Positions 1-5,544 of a stretch of DNA of 5,544 nucleotides are shown one piece after another (position 1 is the stretch's first letter; the number at the start of each line of letters is the position of its first letter). Under the pieces are notes generated by a model that was not told where the DNA came from, made no database searches, and was given only the letters and a program-made list of their open reading frames with translations. This DNA comes from Bdellovibrionales bacterium. Its GTDB lineage: Bacteria > Bdellovibrionota > Bdellovibrionia > Bdellovibrionales > UBA1609. Location: positions 1-5,544 of the forward strand of contig DAIDJH010000130.1 in assembly GCA_027451425.1 (NCBI GenBank), written 5' to 3'. The translations under genes were made by a program, and so were the position numbers.

Positions 1-728
1 ATGTGCCCAGCGAGCCCCACCATTCGCTTTATTTGCGGCCGTTGTTAATGGCAGCCGATCGAAAAATCAAAGTTGGAGCGTCACAAAAAAACCTGTTTTA
101 CATCATGAGTTCAATCGCCGGCGGGTATTTCGGGCCAGCCGCTCACGGTGGAAGTTCGGTCGGTGGAGCACGCGCGCGGGTGATGGTTTGCCGTGATTTT
201 GTGCGGGCGTTCCCGCACGGTCTAGGAGAAGTGAAAACGGCCGCGAACTACGCCGCGAGCATTTGGCCGCAACGGCTTGCTGCTCAAAAAGAATGCGATC
301 AAGTGCTATTTTTGGATGCTGTTGAACATGAATATATTGATGAGCTGGGGGGAATGAACTTTTGCGCGATTCGCGGCAAAGATCTCGTCACCCCTGCCCT
401 CAACGGCTGTATTCTTAACGGAGTCACTCGGCGCTCTCTTCTTGAAATCGCCCCACAACTGGGACTCAACCCCGTAGAAACGCGCATGTCATTTTCGGAA
501 CTGCGCTCTGACATCAAAAGTGGCCGTGTGACTGAAGTTTTTGCCTGCGGAACAGCCGCCATCGTCAGCCCGATCGGTGAAATTTTCTTTCAAGAAACTG
601 CCAATAGCGAAGGTGAAGCGCTTCGGCTGCCGCCAGAGTCGAAAATGGCACTCGAACTTCGCGACAAACTCGGCCGCATCCAACGCGGTCACGACCCCGC
701 ACCGGGAGATTGGCTGCTGAAGGTGTAA
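1..728 (+). CDS. ilvE: Branched-chain-amino-acid aminotransferase, class IV PLP enzyme (5' end missing)
   Basis: PLP-dependent enzyme that reversibly transfers the amino group between Leu/Ile/Val and 2-oxoglutarate in the cytoplasm. The reading frame (first full codon at 3) is open to the left edge, so the true start lies outside. About 241 residues remain; type II BCATs have roughly 350, so about 100 N-terminal residues are missing. Numbering from the first full codon: LYLRP near 9-13 matches the family's LYIRP strand. GEVKTAANYAAS (75-86) holds the PLP lysine K78. DELGGMN (113-119) holds the conserved Glu114. GVTR (140-143) and ACGTAA (181-186) are the cofactor-phosphate loops. IQRG...GDW near the C-terminus is also typical. 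This pattern (GGMN, ACGTAA) is the type II, eukaryote-like BCAT branch rather than the E. coli IlvE branch. The usual Pro before GVTR is Asn here (ILNGVTR), and the human CXXC redox pair is absent. The gene ends 2 bp before mnmH, so they are probably cotranscribed. The class is secure; the exact substrate is inferred. Confidence 0.9.
   Translation, partial: VPSEPHHSLYLRPLLMAADRKIKVGASQKNLFYIMSSIAGGYFGPAAHGGSSVGGARARVMVCRDFVRAFPHGLGEVKTAANYAASIWPQRLAAQKECDQVLFLDAVEHEYIDELGGMNFCAIRGKDLVTPALNGCILNGVTRRSLLEIAPQLGLNPVETRMSFSELRSDIKSGRVTEVFACGTAAIVSPIGEIFFQETANSEGEALRLPPESKMALELRDKLGRIQRGHDPAPGDWLLKV
720..725 (+). promoter_or_regulatory. Ribosome binding site that sets the mnmH start
   Basis: AAGGTG lies at the very end of the aminotransferase gene, with AAGG at 720-723 and 7 bases before the GTG at 731. 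The other in-frame candidate, TTG at 710, has only GGGAG at 704-708, one base away, which is too close to work well. This favours GTG 731 as the start. Ribosomes finishing the upstream gene at TAA 726-728 would end almost on the new start, suggesting translational coupling. Confidence 0.6.
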
Positions 729-730
729 CA

Positions 731-1819
731 GTGGGTGAGGCGCTAATTTCCGCCGACGAAGCGCTCAATTTAATCGCCACAAAAGAGCATTCGGTCAAAT
801 GCGTCGACGTTCGCTCAGAAGGCGAGGTTAAATCTGGCGCGATCCCAAAATTTGAAAACTTTCCGATCTTGAATGACAGCGAACGACATCAGGTCGGACT
901 TTGTTATAAACAGTCCGGTCAGCACGCCGCCATTGAGCTAGGCCACCAATTGGTCGACAGCCATCGAGAACAATTGGTTGAACAGTGGCGCGCTCATCTG
1001 CGTGGTGCTGAATGGCCGCTCATCGCCTGTTGGCGGGGTGGGCTCCGTTCTGAAACGGCCGCACAGTGGATTCGCTCCACCGGTCAAACTGTCATTCGCG
1101 TAGATGGCGGCACCAAAGCCTTACGAGGCGAACTGCTTAAGGAATTTGATCGACTGCCGCGGTTTTTAGTTCTCGCGGGACCAACGGGATCTGGCAAAAC
1201 ACGGCTAATGGCAAAATCCCGCCGACCAATGCTCGATTTGGAGCAATTTGCCAACCATCGCGGCAGCGCTTTTGGGACCATGTTGAATAAACCCCAACCC
1301 AGTCAAATCACTTTCGAAAATCAGCTGGCTCTGCAATTACGTTTTTTGCGCGTTCACCACCCGACCGACGCCGGCCATGGTTGCGCTTTGATCGAAGATG
1401 AAAGCCACTCCATCGGGAGAATTCATTTTCCCTTAACTATAACGCACGCCATTCAAAAATCCCCCATTATTCGACTCAAGATCGATATTGAACAACGCAC
1501 CCAAAATATATTCGACGAGTATGTTGTTGAACCGCAGCGCTCAGGCACGGATCGTCGTCAACTGCTTGACCATTTTTCTTCGTGTTTGGCCCGCATCGAA
1601 TCCAAATTGGGCGGTCAGATGTACAAAACGATTCTCGCGCATATGACGGCGGCATTTGAAAGTGATAACCACGGTCTTCATCGCGAGTGGATCCGGCTTT
1701 TGCTTGAGAAATACTACGATAAGGCTTACGCCTACAGTGAATCAAAGTGGCCGCGAGAAGTGGCTTTTGAAGGAGATGAAAGCGCATGTCTCAATTGGAT
1801 TCAAACTCGATACGTTTAA
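731..1819 (+). CDS. mnmH: tRNA 2-selenouridine synthase MnmH (SelU/YbbB)
   Basis: Replaces sulfur with selenium at C2 of the wobble uridine in s2U34 tRNAs (Lys, Glu, Gln), using selenophosphate; the family also geranylates s2U. The 362 residues (GTG start) match the E. coli enzyme's 364. The N-terminal rhodanese domain (about 5-125) has CVDVR at 24-28, VGLCYKQ at 55-61 and the catalytic loop CWRGGLRS, whose Cys100 aligns with the essential Cys of E. coli YbbB. The C-terminal P-loop domain has GPTGSGKT at 150-157, NHRGSAFG at 175-182, FEN at 195-197, EDES at 222-225 and LLEKYYD at 324-330. All key motifs are intact. A TTG at 710 would add 7 residues and overlap the upstream gene, but its ribosome site is poor. 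The gene sits 2 bp after the aminotransferase and overlaps selD, its selenophosphate supplier, by 34 bp; this pairing strongly supports the function. Confidence 0.96.
   Translation: MGEALISADEALNLIATKEHSVKCVDVRSEGEVKSGAIPKFENFPILNDSERHQVGLCYKQSGQHAAIELGHQLVDSHREQLVEQWRAHLRGAEWPLIACWRGGLRSETAAQWIRSTGQTVIRVDGGTKALRGELLKEFDRLPRFLVLAGPTGSGKTRLMAKSRRPMLDLEQFANHRGSAFGTMLNKPQPSQITFENQLALQLRFLRVHHPTDAGHGCALIEDESHSIGRIHFPLTITHAIQKSPIIRLKIDIEQRTQNIFDEYVVEPQRSGTDRRQLLDHFSSCLARIESKLGGQMYKTILAHMTAAFESDNHGLHREWIRLLLEKYYDKAYAYSESKWPREVAFEGDESACLNWIQTRYV
1771..1776 (+). promoter_or_regulatory. Strong ribosome binding site for selD, inside mnmH
   Basis: AGGAGA sits 9 bases before the ATG at 1786 and is the best Shine-Dalgarno match on the left side of the window. 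It lies within the last codons of mnmH, so selD can be translated on its own or coupled to mnmH. It supports ATG 1786 as the true start even though this gives SelD a longer N-terminus than E. coli SelD. Confidence 0.75.
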
Positions 1820-2898
1820 ATGCAAAATCAATCCGCCTGACCGAAACTGTGCAAAAAGGCGGATGCGCCGCTAAGCTGCCCGCGGGACAGCTCCGCGAAG
1901 TTTTAGCAAAATTGAAAATGAAAAAACCACGCGAGTTAATTGTGGGGACCGAGCATATGGACGATGCGTGCCTGTGGCAACTCGGCCAAAATAGTCTTGC
2001 CGCCAACCAAAGCATGGTTCAGACCCTCGATTTTTTCACTCCCATCGTTGACGACGCTTACGATTTCGGAGCCATTGCCGCAACCAACGCCATCAGCGAC
2101 GTGTACGCGATGGGCGGCATTCCCAAAGTCGCGCTCAGTATTTTGGCCTTTCCGTCGCAAACTCTGCCGATTGAATTGTTAGAGCCACTCCTGCAAGGAG
2201 CTCTCGATAAAATTCACGAGGCCGGAGCATGCTTGGCCGGCGGGCACACCATCGATGATGACACCTTGAAATTCGGTTTGTCGGTGACTGGATTTGTGCG
2301 CACCGACCGCGCCTGGACGAACACGGGAGCCAAACCTGGCGATACTCTCATTCTCACGAAGGCCATTGGCACAGGCACAATTACCTCCGCGCTCAAGCGG
2401 CGCGAAGTCGAAGACCAGATTGTAGTTCAAGCAATTGAAAGCATGACGCAACTCAATCGCGCGCCGGAACTTCTCGACTCGATCGAAGTTCACGCCGCCA
2501 CTGACATCACAGGGTTTGGGTTTGCTGGCCACGCCTTGCAAATGGCCCGCGCCAGCCAAATGAACTTCCAAATTCGAGCCAGTCAAATTCCGGTTCTACC
2601 GGGCGCTCGCGAATGCCTTGAAAGAGGTATTTTAAATCGTGCCCACCGTACAAACTGGGAATATGTAAAAGACGAGATTGAACTCGATCAAGTGTCGGAA
2701 ATCGAGAGACTCTTGCTGGTGGATGCGCAAACCTCGGGCGGCTTGCTGCTTTCTGTCCCCCAAAACCAAGCGGCCGAAACGCTCGCTCGCCTGCAACCGG
2801 TGTTTAAATCAGCGGCAATCGTTGGCGAGGTCGTGCCTGAACGCGCGAGCCAAACAAGCGCTCACTCGCTTTTGACCCGCGTCCAAATATCGTCGTAG
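1786..2898 (+). CDS. selD: Selenophosphate synthetase (selenide, water dikinase), Cys form
   Basis: Makes selenophosphate from selenide and ATP, releasing AMP and phosphate; this is the selenium donor for MnmH next door. It has 370 residues against 347 in E. coli. The active-site loop reads KGGCAAK, where Cys27 and Lys30 align with the essential Cys17 and Lys20 of E. coli; the second Cys of the usual GCGCK motif is Ala. Metal- and ATP-binding motifs are present: DD at 59-60, LDFFTPIVDD at 81-90, ATNAISDVYAMGG at 99-111, AGGHTID at 151-157, TDITGFGFAGH at 239-249 and QTSGGLL at 315-321. The PurM-like N- and C-terminal halves are both complete. About 10 extra residues precede the active-site loop and contain a repeated SIRL. 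The start overlaps mnmH by 34 bp; the 3' end overlaps the opposite-strand potD by 37 bp. No selenocysteine machinery is visible here, so a selenouridine role is the most direct reading. Confidence 0.97.
   Translation: MSQLDSNSIRLNAKSIRLTETVQKGGCAAKLPAGQLREVLAKLKMKKPRELIVGTEHMDDACLWQLGQNSLAANQSMVQTLDFFTPIVDDAYDFGAIAATNAISDVYAMGGIPKVALSILAFPSQTLPIELLEPLLQGALDKIHEAGACLAGGHTIDDDTLKFGLSVTGFVRTDRAWTNTGAKPGDTLILTKAIGTGTITSALKRREVEDQIVVQAIESMTQLNRAPELLDSIEVHAATDITGFGFAGHALQMARASQMNFQIRASQIPVLPGARECLERGILNRAHRTNWEYVKDEIELDQVSEIERLLLVDAQTSGGLLLSVPQNQAAETLARLQPVFKSAAIVGEVVPERASQTSAHSLLTRVQISS
2862..2898. other. Convergent overlap of selD and potD 3' ends
   Basis: The selD stop (TAG, 2896-2898, + strand) lies inside potD, and the potD stop (TGA, complement of 2862-2864) lies inside selD, so 37 bp code on both strands. 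No GC-rich hairpin followed by a T-run was found just beyond either stop. Transcripts from both sides probably run into the opposing gene and could pair, or termination is Rho-dependent. Confidence 0.85.
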
Positions 2899-3953
2899 AG
2901 GTGCGTGCTCTCGCCAAGATCACGCAAAGATTCAAATTTTTTGAGGGCCGACTCTGGTGGGAATAAGGCTGGGTTATTTTGCATAGGCAGCGGTAACTGT
3001 GCGCGCGTGGCCAAAACGACAGGCCGACCCCACTCATGTTCAACGAAGCTCAAATTGGCCGGCGTCGACAACATGAAATTAATGAGTTTATGAGCCGCCG
3101 CCACATGGTTTGAACTTTTTAAAATCACCAAATTGTCGATGGATTCTGTGCCACCCTCCTCCGGCAAAATGAATTCGATGTTGGGGTTTCGTGAAGCCGC
3201 GATCAGGGCATCTGTCGAAAATGCGTGCGCAACCGCCACTTCTTTTCTTGCAAGCGAATCGACGGTATCAGAACGAAACATCTTCACCTTTGGCATGACC
3301 GACAACAAAGTCGCCTCGGCCTTTTTGAGCTCGGCCGGGTTCGTCGAATTGACCGAATAGCCATTGTATCTAAGCGCCACGGCCATCACTTCACGCACGT
3401 CATCAAGGAGAGAAAACTTACCCGCCAGCTTCGGGTTGTTAAAAACATCGTGCCACCCCTTGATCTTACCCTTGTACAGTTCGCGGTTCACCGCAATCCC
3501 CGCCGTCGACCACGCGTACGGCATCGAGTAGTCGTTATCGGAGTCATACGGCTGATGTAGAACAGTAGGGTCAAGATGCGCGAAATTGGGTACTAGATTT
3601 TTGTCGATCCTGCGTAAAAGACCGAGCTTTGTCATCACCGAAACCATGTAGTCGGATGGGACCGCCACGTCGATCCCACCGGCACCGGCCTGAACTTTGG
3701 CCAAAAGCTCTTCGTTCGAGCTGTAGTTTGAAATGTTGAGCTTGATTCCGGTCTCGGCCTCAAATTTTTTTGCCAGCTCGGGCGCCAAATAGTTGCCCCA
3801 AATTGCCAAATTGACGACTTTGTCACCGCTTGCCCCTTCATCGGCCGTGGTTGAGTTGGATTTGTGGGTGCAACCCACAACCGTCACAAAAATTCCCCAA
3901 AAAATTGTGAACAAAATACTTTTCATCGGTTTGCGCATTTTATATATCGACAT
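2862..3953 (-). CDS. potD: Polyamine ABC transporter substrate-binding lipoprotein, PotD family
   Basis: Captures a polyamine outside the inner membrane and delivers it to the PotABC importer. It has 363 residues. The N-terminus has basic residues, a hydrophobic stretch (about 11-26) and the lipobox VVGC, so Cys28 should be lipidated; a Ser/Thr-rich linker follows. The mature protein lines up along its length with E. coli PotD: IWGNY (51-55), ETGIKL (67-72), VPSDY (98-102), NDYSMPYAW (140-148), LLDDVREV (182-189), PEEGG (264-268) and KLINFML (289-295). Retained ligand positions include Trp52, Tyr55, Ser100, Tyr102, Asp185, Glu188 and Asp273. Two pocket tryptophans of E. coli PotD appear as Phe245 and Ser271, and a ligand Gln as Leu343, so the exact polyamine is uncertain. 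The start at 3953 has AAAGG 9 bases upstream; in-frame ATGs at 3938 and 3926 have none. It is divergent from potA, unlike E. coli potABCD. Confidence 0.93.
   Translation of the reverse strand: MSIYKMRKPMKSILFTIFWGIFVTVVGCTHKSNSTTADEGASGDKVVNLAIWGNYLAPELAKKFEAETGIKLNISNYSSNEELLAKVQAGAGGIDVAVPSDYMVSVMTKLGLLRRIDKNLVPNFAHLDPTVLHQPYDSDNDYSMPYAWSTAGIAVNRELYKGKIKGWHDVFNNPKLAGKFSLLDDVREVMAVALRYNGYSVNSTNPAELKKAEATLLSVMPKVKMFRSDTVDSLARKEVAVAHAFSTDALIAASRNPNIEFILPEEGGTESIDNLVILKSSNHVAAAHKLINFMLSTPANLSFVEHEWGRPVVLATRAQLPLPMQNNPALFPPESALKKFESLRDLGESTHLYDDIWTRVKSE
3862..3880. repeat. Perfect 8-bp inverted repeat with 3-base loop, in early potD
   Basis: TTGTGGGT (3862-3869), GCA, then ACCCACAA (3873-3880) form a perfect inverted repeat. 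It codes for the residues around the potD lipobox Cys and would give a tight hairpin in potD mRNA, about 75 bases after the start codon. It also lies about 115 bp upstream of potA, so it could be an operator. No T-run follows on either strand, so it is not an intrinsic terminator. The repeat is seen directly; any function is conjecture. Confidence 0.45.
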
Positions 3954-3962
3954 TCGCCGCGA

Positions 3963-3967
3963 CCTTT
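3963..3967 (-). promoter_or_regulatory. Ribosome binding site for potD
   Basis: AAAGG on the minus strand lies 9 bases before the ATG at 3953. This supports the longer start over in-frame ATGs at 3938 and 3926, which have no purine-rich site upstream. Confidence 0.55.
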
Positions 3968-3982
3968 CATATTTATGTGCCT

Positions 3983-3988
3983 AAGGGG
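3983..3988 (+). promoter_or_regulatory. Ribosome binding site that sets the potA start
   Basis: AAGGGG, within TAAGGGGTGA (a near match to the full anti-16S tail complement), lies 5 bases before ATG 3994. A GTG at 3988 is in frame two codons earlier but overlaps this site, so ATG 3994 is preferred. Confidence 0.65.
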
Positions 3989-3993
3989 TGAGC

Positions 3994-5133
3994 ATGCTTC
4001 GGGTTGTGAATATCAGTAAAAATTTCGGCAATCAAACGAATGCGTTGAACAGCGTTTCGCTTGACGTAAAGCCGGGCGAATTTTTCTCGCTTCTTGGCCC
4101 CAGTGGCTGTGGCAAAACAACACTCCTTCGAATCATCGCCGGATTCGAAACCGCTTCAACCGGCGAACTCTACTGGAACGATCTACGCGTCGACCATATC
4201 CGCCCGCAAAGCCGCCCGTTCAATATGGTTTTTCAGCGGTACGCGCTCTTCCCCCACCTAACGGTTTTTGAAAACGTGGCATTCGGTTTGCGCGTGAGGC
4301 GCGTCGATTCGCGGTCGATGAAAGACCGGGTTGAAAACGCCCTGAATCTTGTCGGTTTGTGGAGTCACCGCGATCGTCTGCCCGAAACTTTGTCCGGTGG
4401 CCAGGCCCAGCGGATCGCCCTGGCGCGGGCCATTGTCAATGAGCCCAAAATTCTGTTGCTCGACGAGCCGCTGTCGGCGCTCGATCAAAAAATGCGCGAG
4501 CACATGCAAACCGAGCTGCGAGAATTGCAGCAACGCCTGGGGATCACCTTTATTTTCGTCACTCACGATCAAGAAGAAGCGCTCGCTTTATCAGATCGCA
4601 TCGGAGTCATGAATAACGGTTTTTTGGAGCAAGTGGCCACGCCTGAAGAATTGTACGAACGACCAAACACTCATTTTGTCGCGCAATTTGTGGGCAGTAT
4701 GGGTTCTATTCGCGGCTCAGCCATCGATCATCAATTGTTGCAATTGCCGAATGGTCAAACGATTCGCGGAACTTTAGGCCATGTTCAACCCGGTGCCCAC
4801 GCCGAAGCCTTCATTCGCCCCGAAAAAGTGCGTTTAAGCAAAGTCGTGAGCGGCTCTACCCGGCTTTCGGCCGACGGTCTTCGTTTAGACAAGGGCGAAG
4901 GCATCAATGACCTGCGCGCCAAAGTTTTAAATATGTCATTCAAAGGGTTACACTACGAACTTCATCTCGAAATCGAACCCAATCAGCGCCTTCGCGCGCT
5001 GGTGCCACCCGAAAAAATGAAAACGGGCGTAAACATCGGCGATTCCGTGCGTGCGCAGTTTTCGCCGACTGATACCTTCATATTCAATTGCCCATCGGAA
5101 TTGAAGTCCTCGGTAATGAGTGGAATTGCGTGA
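3994..5133 (+). CDS. potA: Polyamine ABC transporter ATP-binding protein PotA
   Basis: Cytoplasmic ATPase that drives polyamine import through PotB/PotC. It has 379 residues from ATG 3994 (E. coli PotA: 378). The nucleotide-binding domain has Walker A GPSGCGKT (35-42), the Q-loop in VFQRYALFPH (Gln81), signature LSGGQAQR (133-140), Walker B ILLLDEP (153-159, Glu158), D-loop SALD (161-164) and the switch His191 in VTHDQEEA. All catalytic residues are intact. From about residue 235 to the end is a TOBE-type regulatory domain, with FIRPEKVRLS being typical. The NBD alone could belong to other importers of this class (spermidine, putrescine, iron, sugar), but the flanking potD and potB settle the polyamine assignment. 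Its stop overlaps the potB start by 4 bp, so the two are in one operon. Confidence 0.95.
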   Translation: MLRVVNISKNFGNQTNALNSVSLDVKPGEFFSLLGPSGCGKTTLLRIIAGFETASTGELYWNDLRVDHIRPQSRPFNMVFQRYALFPHLTVFENVAFGLRVRRVDSRSMKDRVENALNLVGLWSHRDRLPETLSGGQAQRIALARAIVNEPKILLLDEPLSALDQKMREHMQTELRELQQRLGITFIFVTHDQEEALALSDRIGVMNNGFLEQVATPEELYERPNTHFVAQFVGSMGSIRGSAIDHQLLQLPNGQTIRGTLGHVQPGAHAEAFIRPEKVRLSKVVSGSTRLSADGLRLDKGEGINDLRAKVLNMSFKGLHYELHLEIEPNQRLRALVPPEKMKTGVNIGDSVRAQFSPTDTFIFNCPSELKSSVMSGIA

Positions 5134-5544
5134 GCCGTAGCGACAGAGCCACGGGCGAACTTTCGATACTCGGTTACCCGATTTTTCTCTGGCTCGTGTT
5201 TTTTGTGGCAGCTCCCCTCGTACTCGTCGCTGTTTTGAGTTTTCTTACTCGCGGCGAATACGGTGGCGTCGAGTGGCACTTCACGCTTGAAAATTATCAT
5301 CGCGTGTTTGAGCCCATATACCTTAATATTTTTTGGCGTTCGCTGAAACTATCAACCATCACCGCCCTTCTTTGTCTTTTAATCGGATATCCGATGGCCT
5401 GGGCGATTTCATCGGCCACTCCTAGTCTGCGTACCATTTATGTGCTGGCGCTTGCCATACCGTTCATGACGAATCTCATCATTCGCGTCTATGCCATTAA
5501 AATATTCGTCGGTATGGATGGTCCGCTACAGTGGACGCTTCATT
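5130..5544 (+). CDS. potB: Polyamine ABC transporter permease PotB (3' end missing)
   Basis: Inner-membrane permease that forms the polyamine channel with PotC. Starts at GTG 5130, overlapping the potA stop as GTGA; the ribosome site is weak (GAGTGG at 5118-5123), consistent with coupling to potA. 138 residues are visible of an expected 275-290. Predicted membrane segments lie at about 15-38, 72-94 and 102-118. Segments match E. coli PotB: SFLTRG (37-42), FTLENYHRVFEPIY (51-64), SLKLSTITALLCLLIGYPMAW (71-91) and PFMTNLIIRVYAIKIF (111-126). The cytoplasmic EAA loop, which docks on PotA, lies beyond the window. potC would be expected next. Confidence 0.92.
   Translation, partial: MSRSDRATGELSILGYPIFLWLVFFVAAPLVLVAVLSFLTRGEYGGVEWHFTLENYHRVFEPIYLNIFWRSLKLSTITALLCLLIGYPMAWAISSATPSLRTIYVLALAIPFMTNLIIRVYAIKIFVGMDGPLQWTLH

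Larger units (their letters stand above)
3954..3993. promoter_or_regulatory. 40-bp divergent potD/potA intergenic region
   Basis: This gap carries the ribosome sites of both genes and is too short for two separate promoters with leaders. On the + strand, an AT-rich TTTTATATAT at 3938-3947, inside the start of potD, could hold a -10 for potA (about a 40-base leader), but no good -35 precedes it at normal spacing. On the minus strand, CATAAA (complement of 3973-3978) is a weak -10 for potD; the nearest TTCACA (complement of 4005-4010) is 26 bases away, which is too far. Promoters must therefore extend into coding sequence on each side. No operator is assigned. Confidence 0.35.

Noticed and set aside
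710..730. TTG 710 as the mnmH start
   Set aside because: The purine-rich site is one base from it; GTG 731 has a well-spaced site and gives a length matching the family.
945..977. ACCAATTGGT palindrome and a nearby second CAATTGGT in mnmH
   Set aside because: Explained by repeated Gln-Leu-Val codons in the rhodanese domain; spacing and context do not suggest an operator.
1476..1787. Minus-strand open frame opposite the end of mnmH
   Set aside because: Lies wholly opposite conserved mnmH motifs, with no family resemblance.
2179..2586. Long minus-strand open frame opposite selD
   Set aside because: It is antisense to a fully conserved selD, has no recognisable domain and reflects codon bias of the real gene.
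2845..2873. GCGAG...CTCGC with a following TTTT near the end of selD, resembling a terminator
   Set aside because: The stem is only 5 bp with a 15-base loop, and it precedes the selD stop codon, so termination there would remove the stop.
3225..3560. Plus-strand open frame opposite potD, Arg/His-rich
   Set aside because: Composition is typical of a shadow frame and potD on the other strand matches its family end to end.
4732..4746. CAATTG-TTG-CAATTG inverted repeat in potA
   Set aside because: Short, AT-rich arms within a conserved-length coding region (Gln-Leu codons); easily chance.

Overview
The window is ordinary, densely packed bacterial coding DNA with six protein genes, two of them cut by the window edges. 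I found no mobile element, CRISPR array, tRNA or rRNA. The set of genes (Cys-type SelD, MnmH, a lipoprotein-type PotD, PotA and PotB), the Shine-Dalgarno-type starts and the moderate GC content fit a Gram-negative bacterium. A Bdellovibrio-like or deltaproteobacterial source is possible, but that is a weak impression and not a sequence-based assignment.

Left half (1-2898, + strand): a tightly packed three-gene run. It starts with the C-terminal two thirds of a branched-chain-amino-acid aminotransferase (BCAT, ilvE type). Two bases after its stop comes mnmH (selU/ybbB), tRNA 2-selenouridine synthase. mnmH overlaps selD, selenophosphate synthetase, by 34 bp. SelD makes selenophosphate from selenide and ATP, and MnmH uses it to replace sulfur with selenium in 2-thiouridine at the wobble position of certain tRNAs. 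Together they form a complete selenouridine module. No selenocysteine gene (selA, selB, selC) is in the window, and SelD itself uses Cys rather than Sec.

Right half (2862-5544): a polyamine ABC importer of the Pot type, split over two strands. potD, the substrate-binding protein with a lipoprotein signal, is on the minus strand. Its 3' end runs 37 bp into the end of selD. potA (ATPase) and potB (permease, cut by the window end) read divergently on the plus strand, and potB overlaps potA by 4 bp. Only 40 bp separate the potD and potA start codons, so control elements of the two arms must share that gap or lie inside the neighbouring coding sequence. A potC gene would be expected beyond the right edge.

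No wholly new system is evident. The points most worth a second look are: the changed polyamine pocket of PotD; the BCAT-mnmH-selD coupling; the extended, repeat-containing SelD N-terminus exactly in the gene overlap; the convergent selD/potD overlap with no visible terminator; and a perfect 8-bp inverted repeat early in potD.
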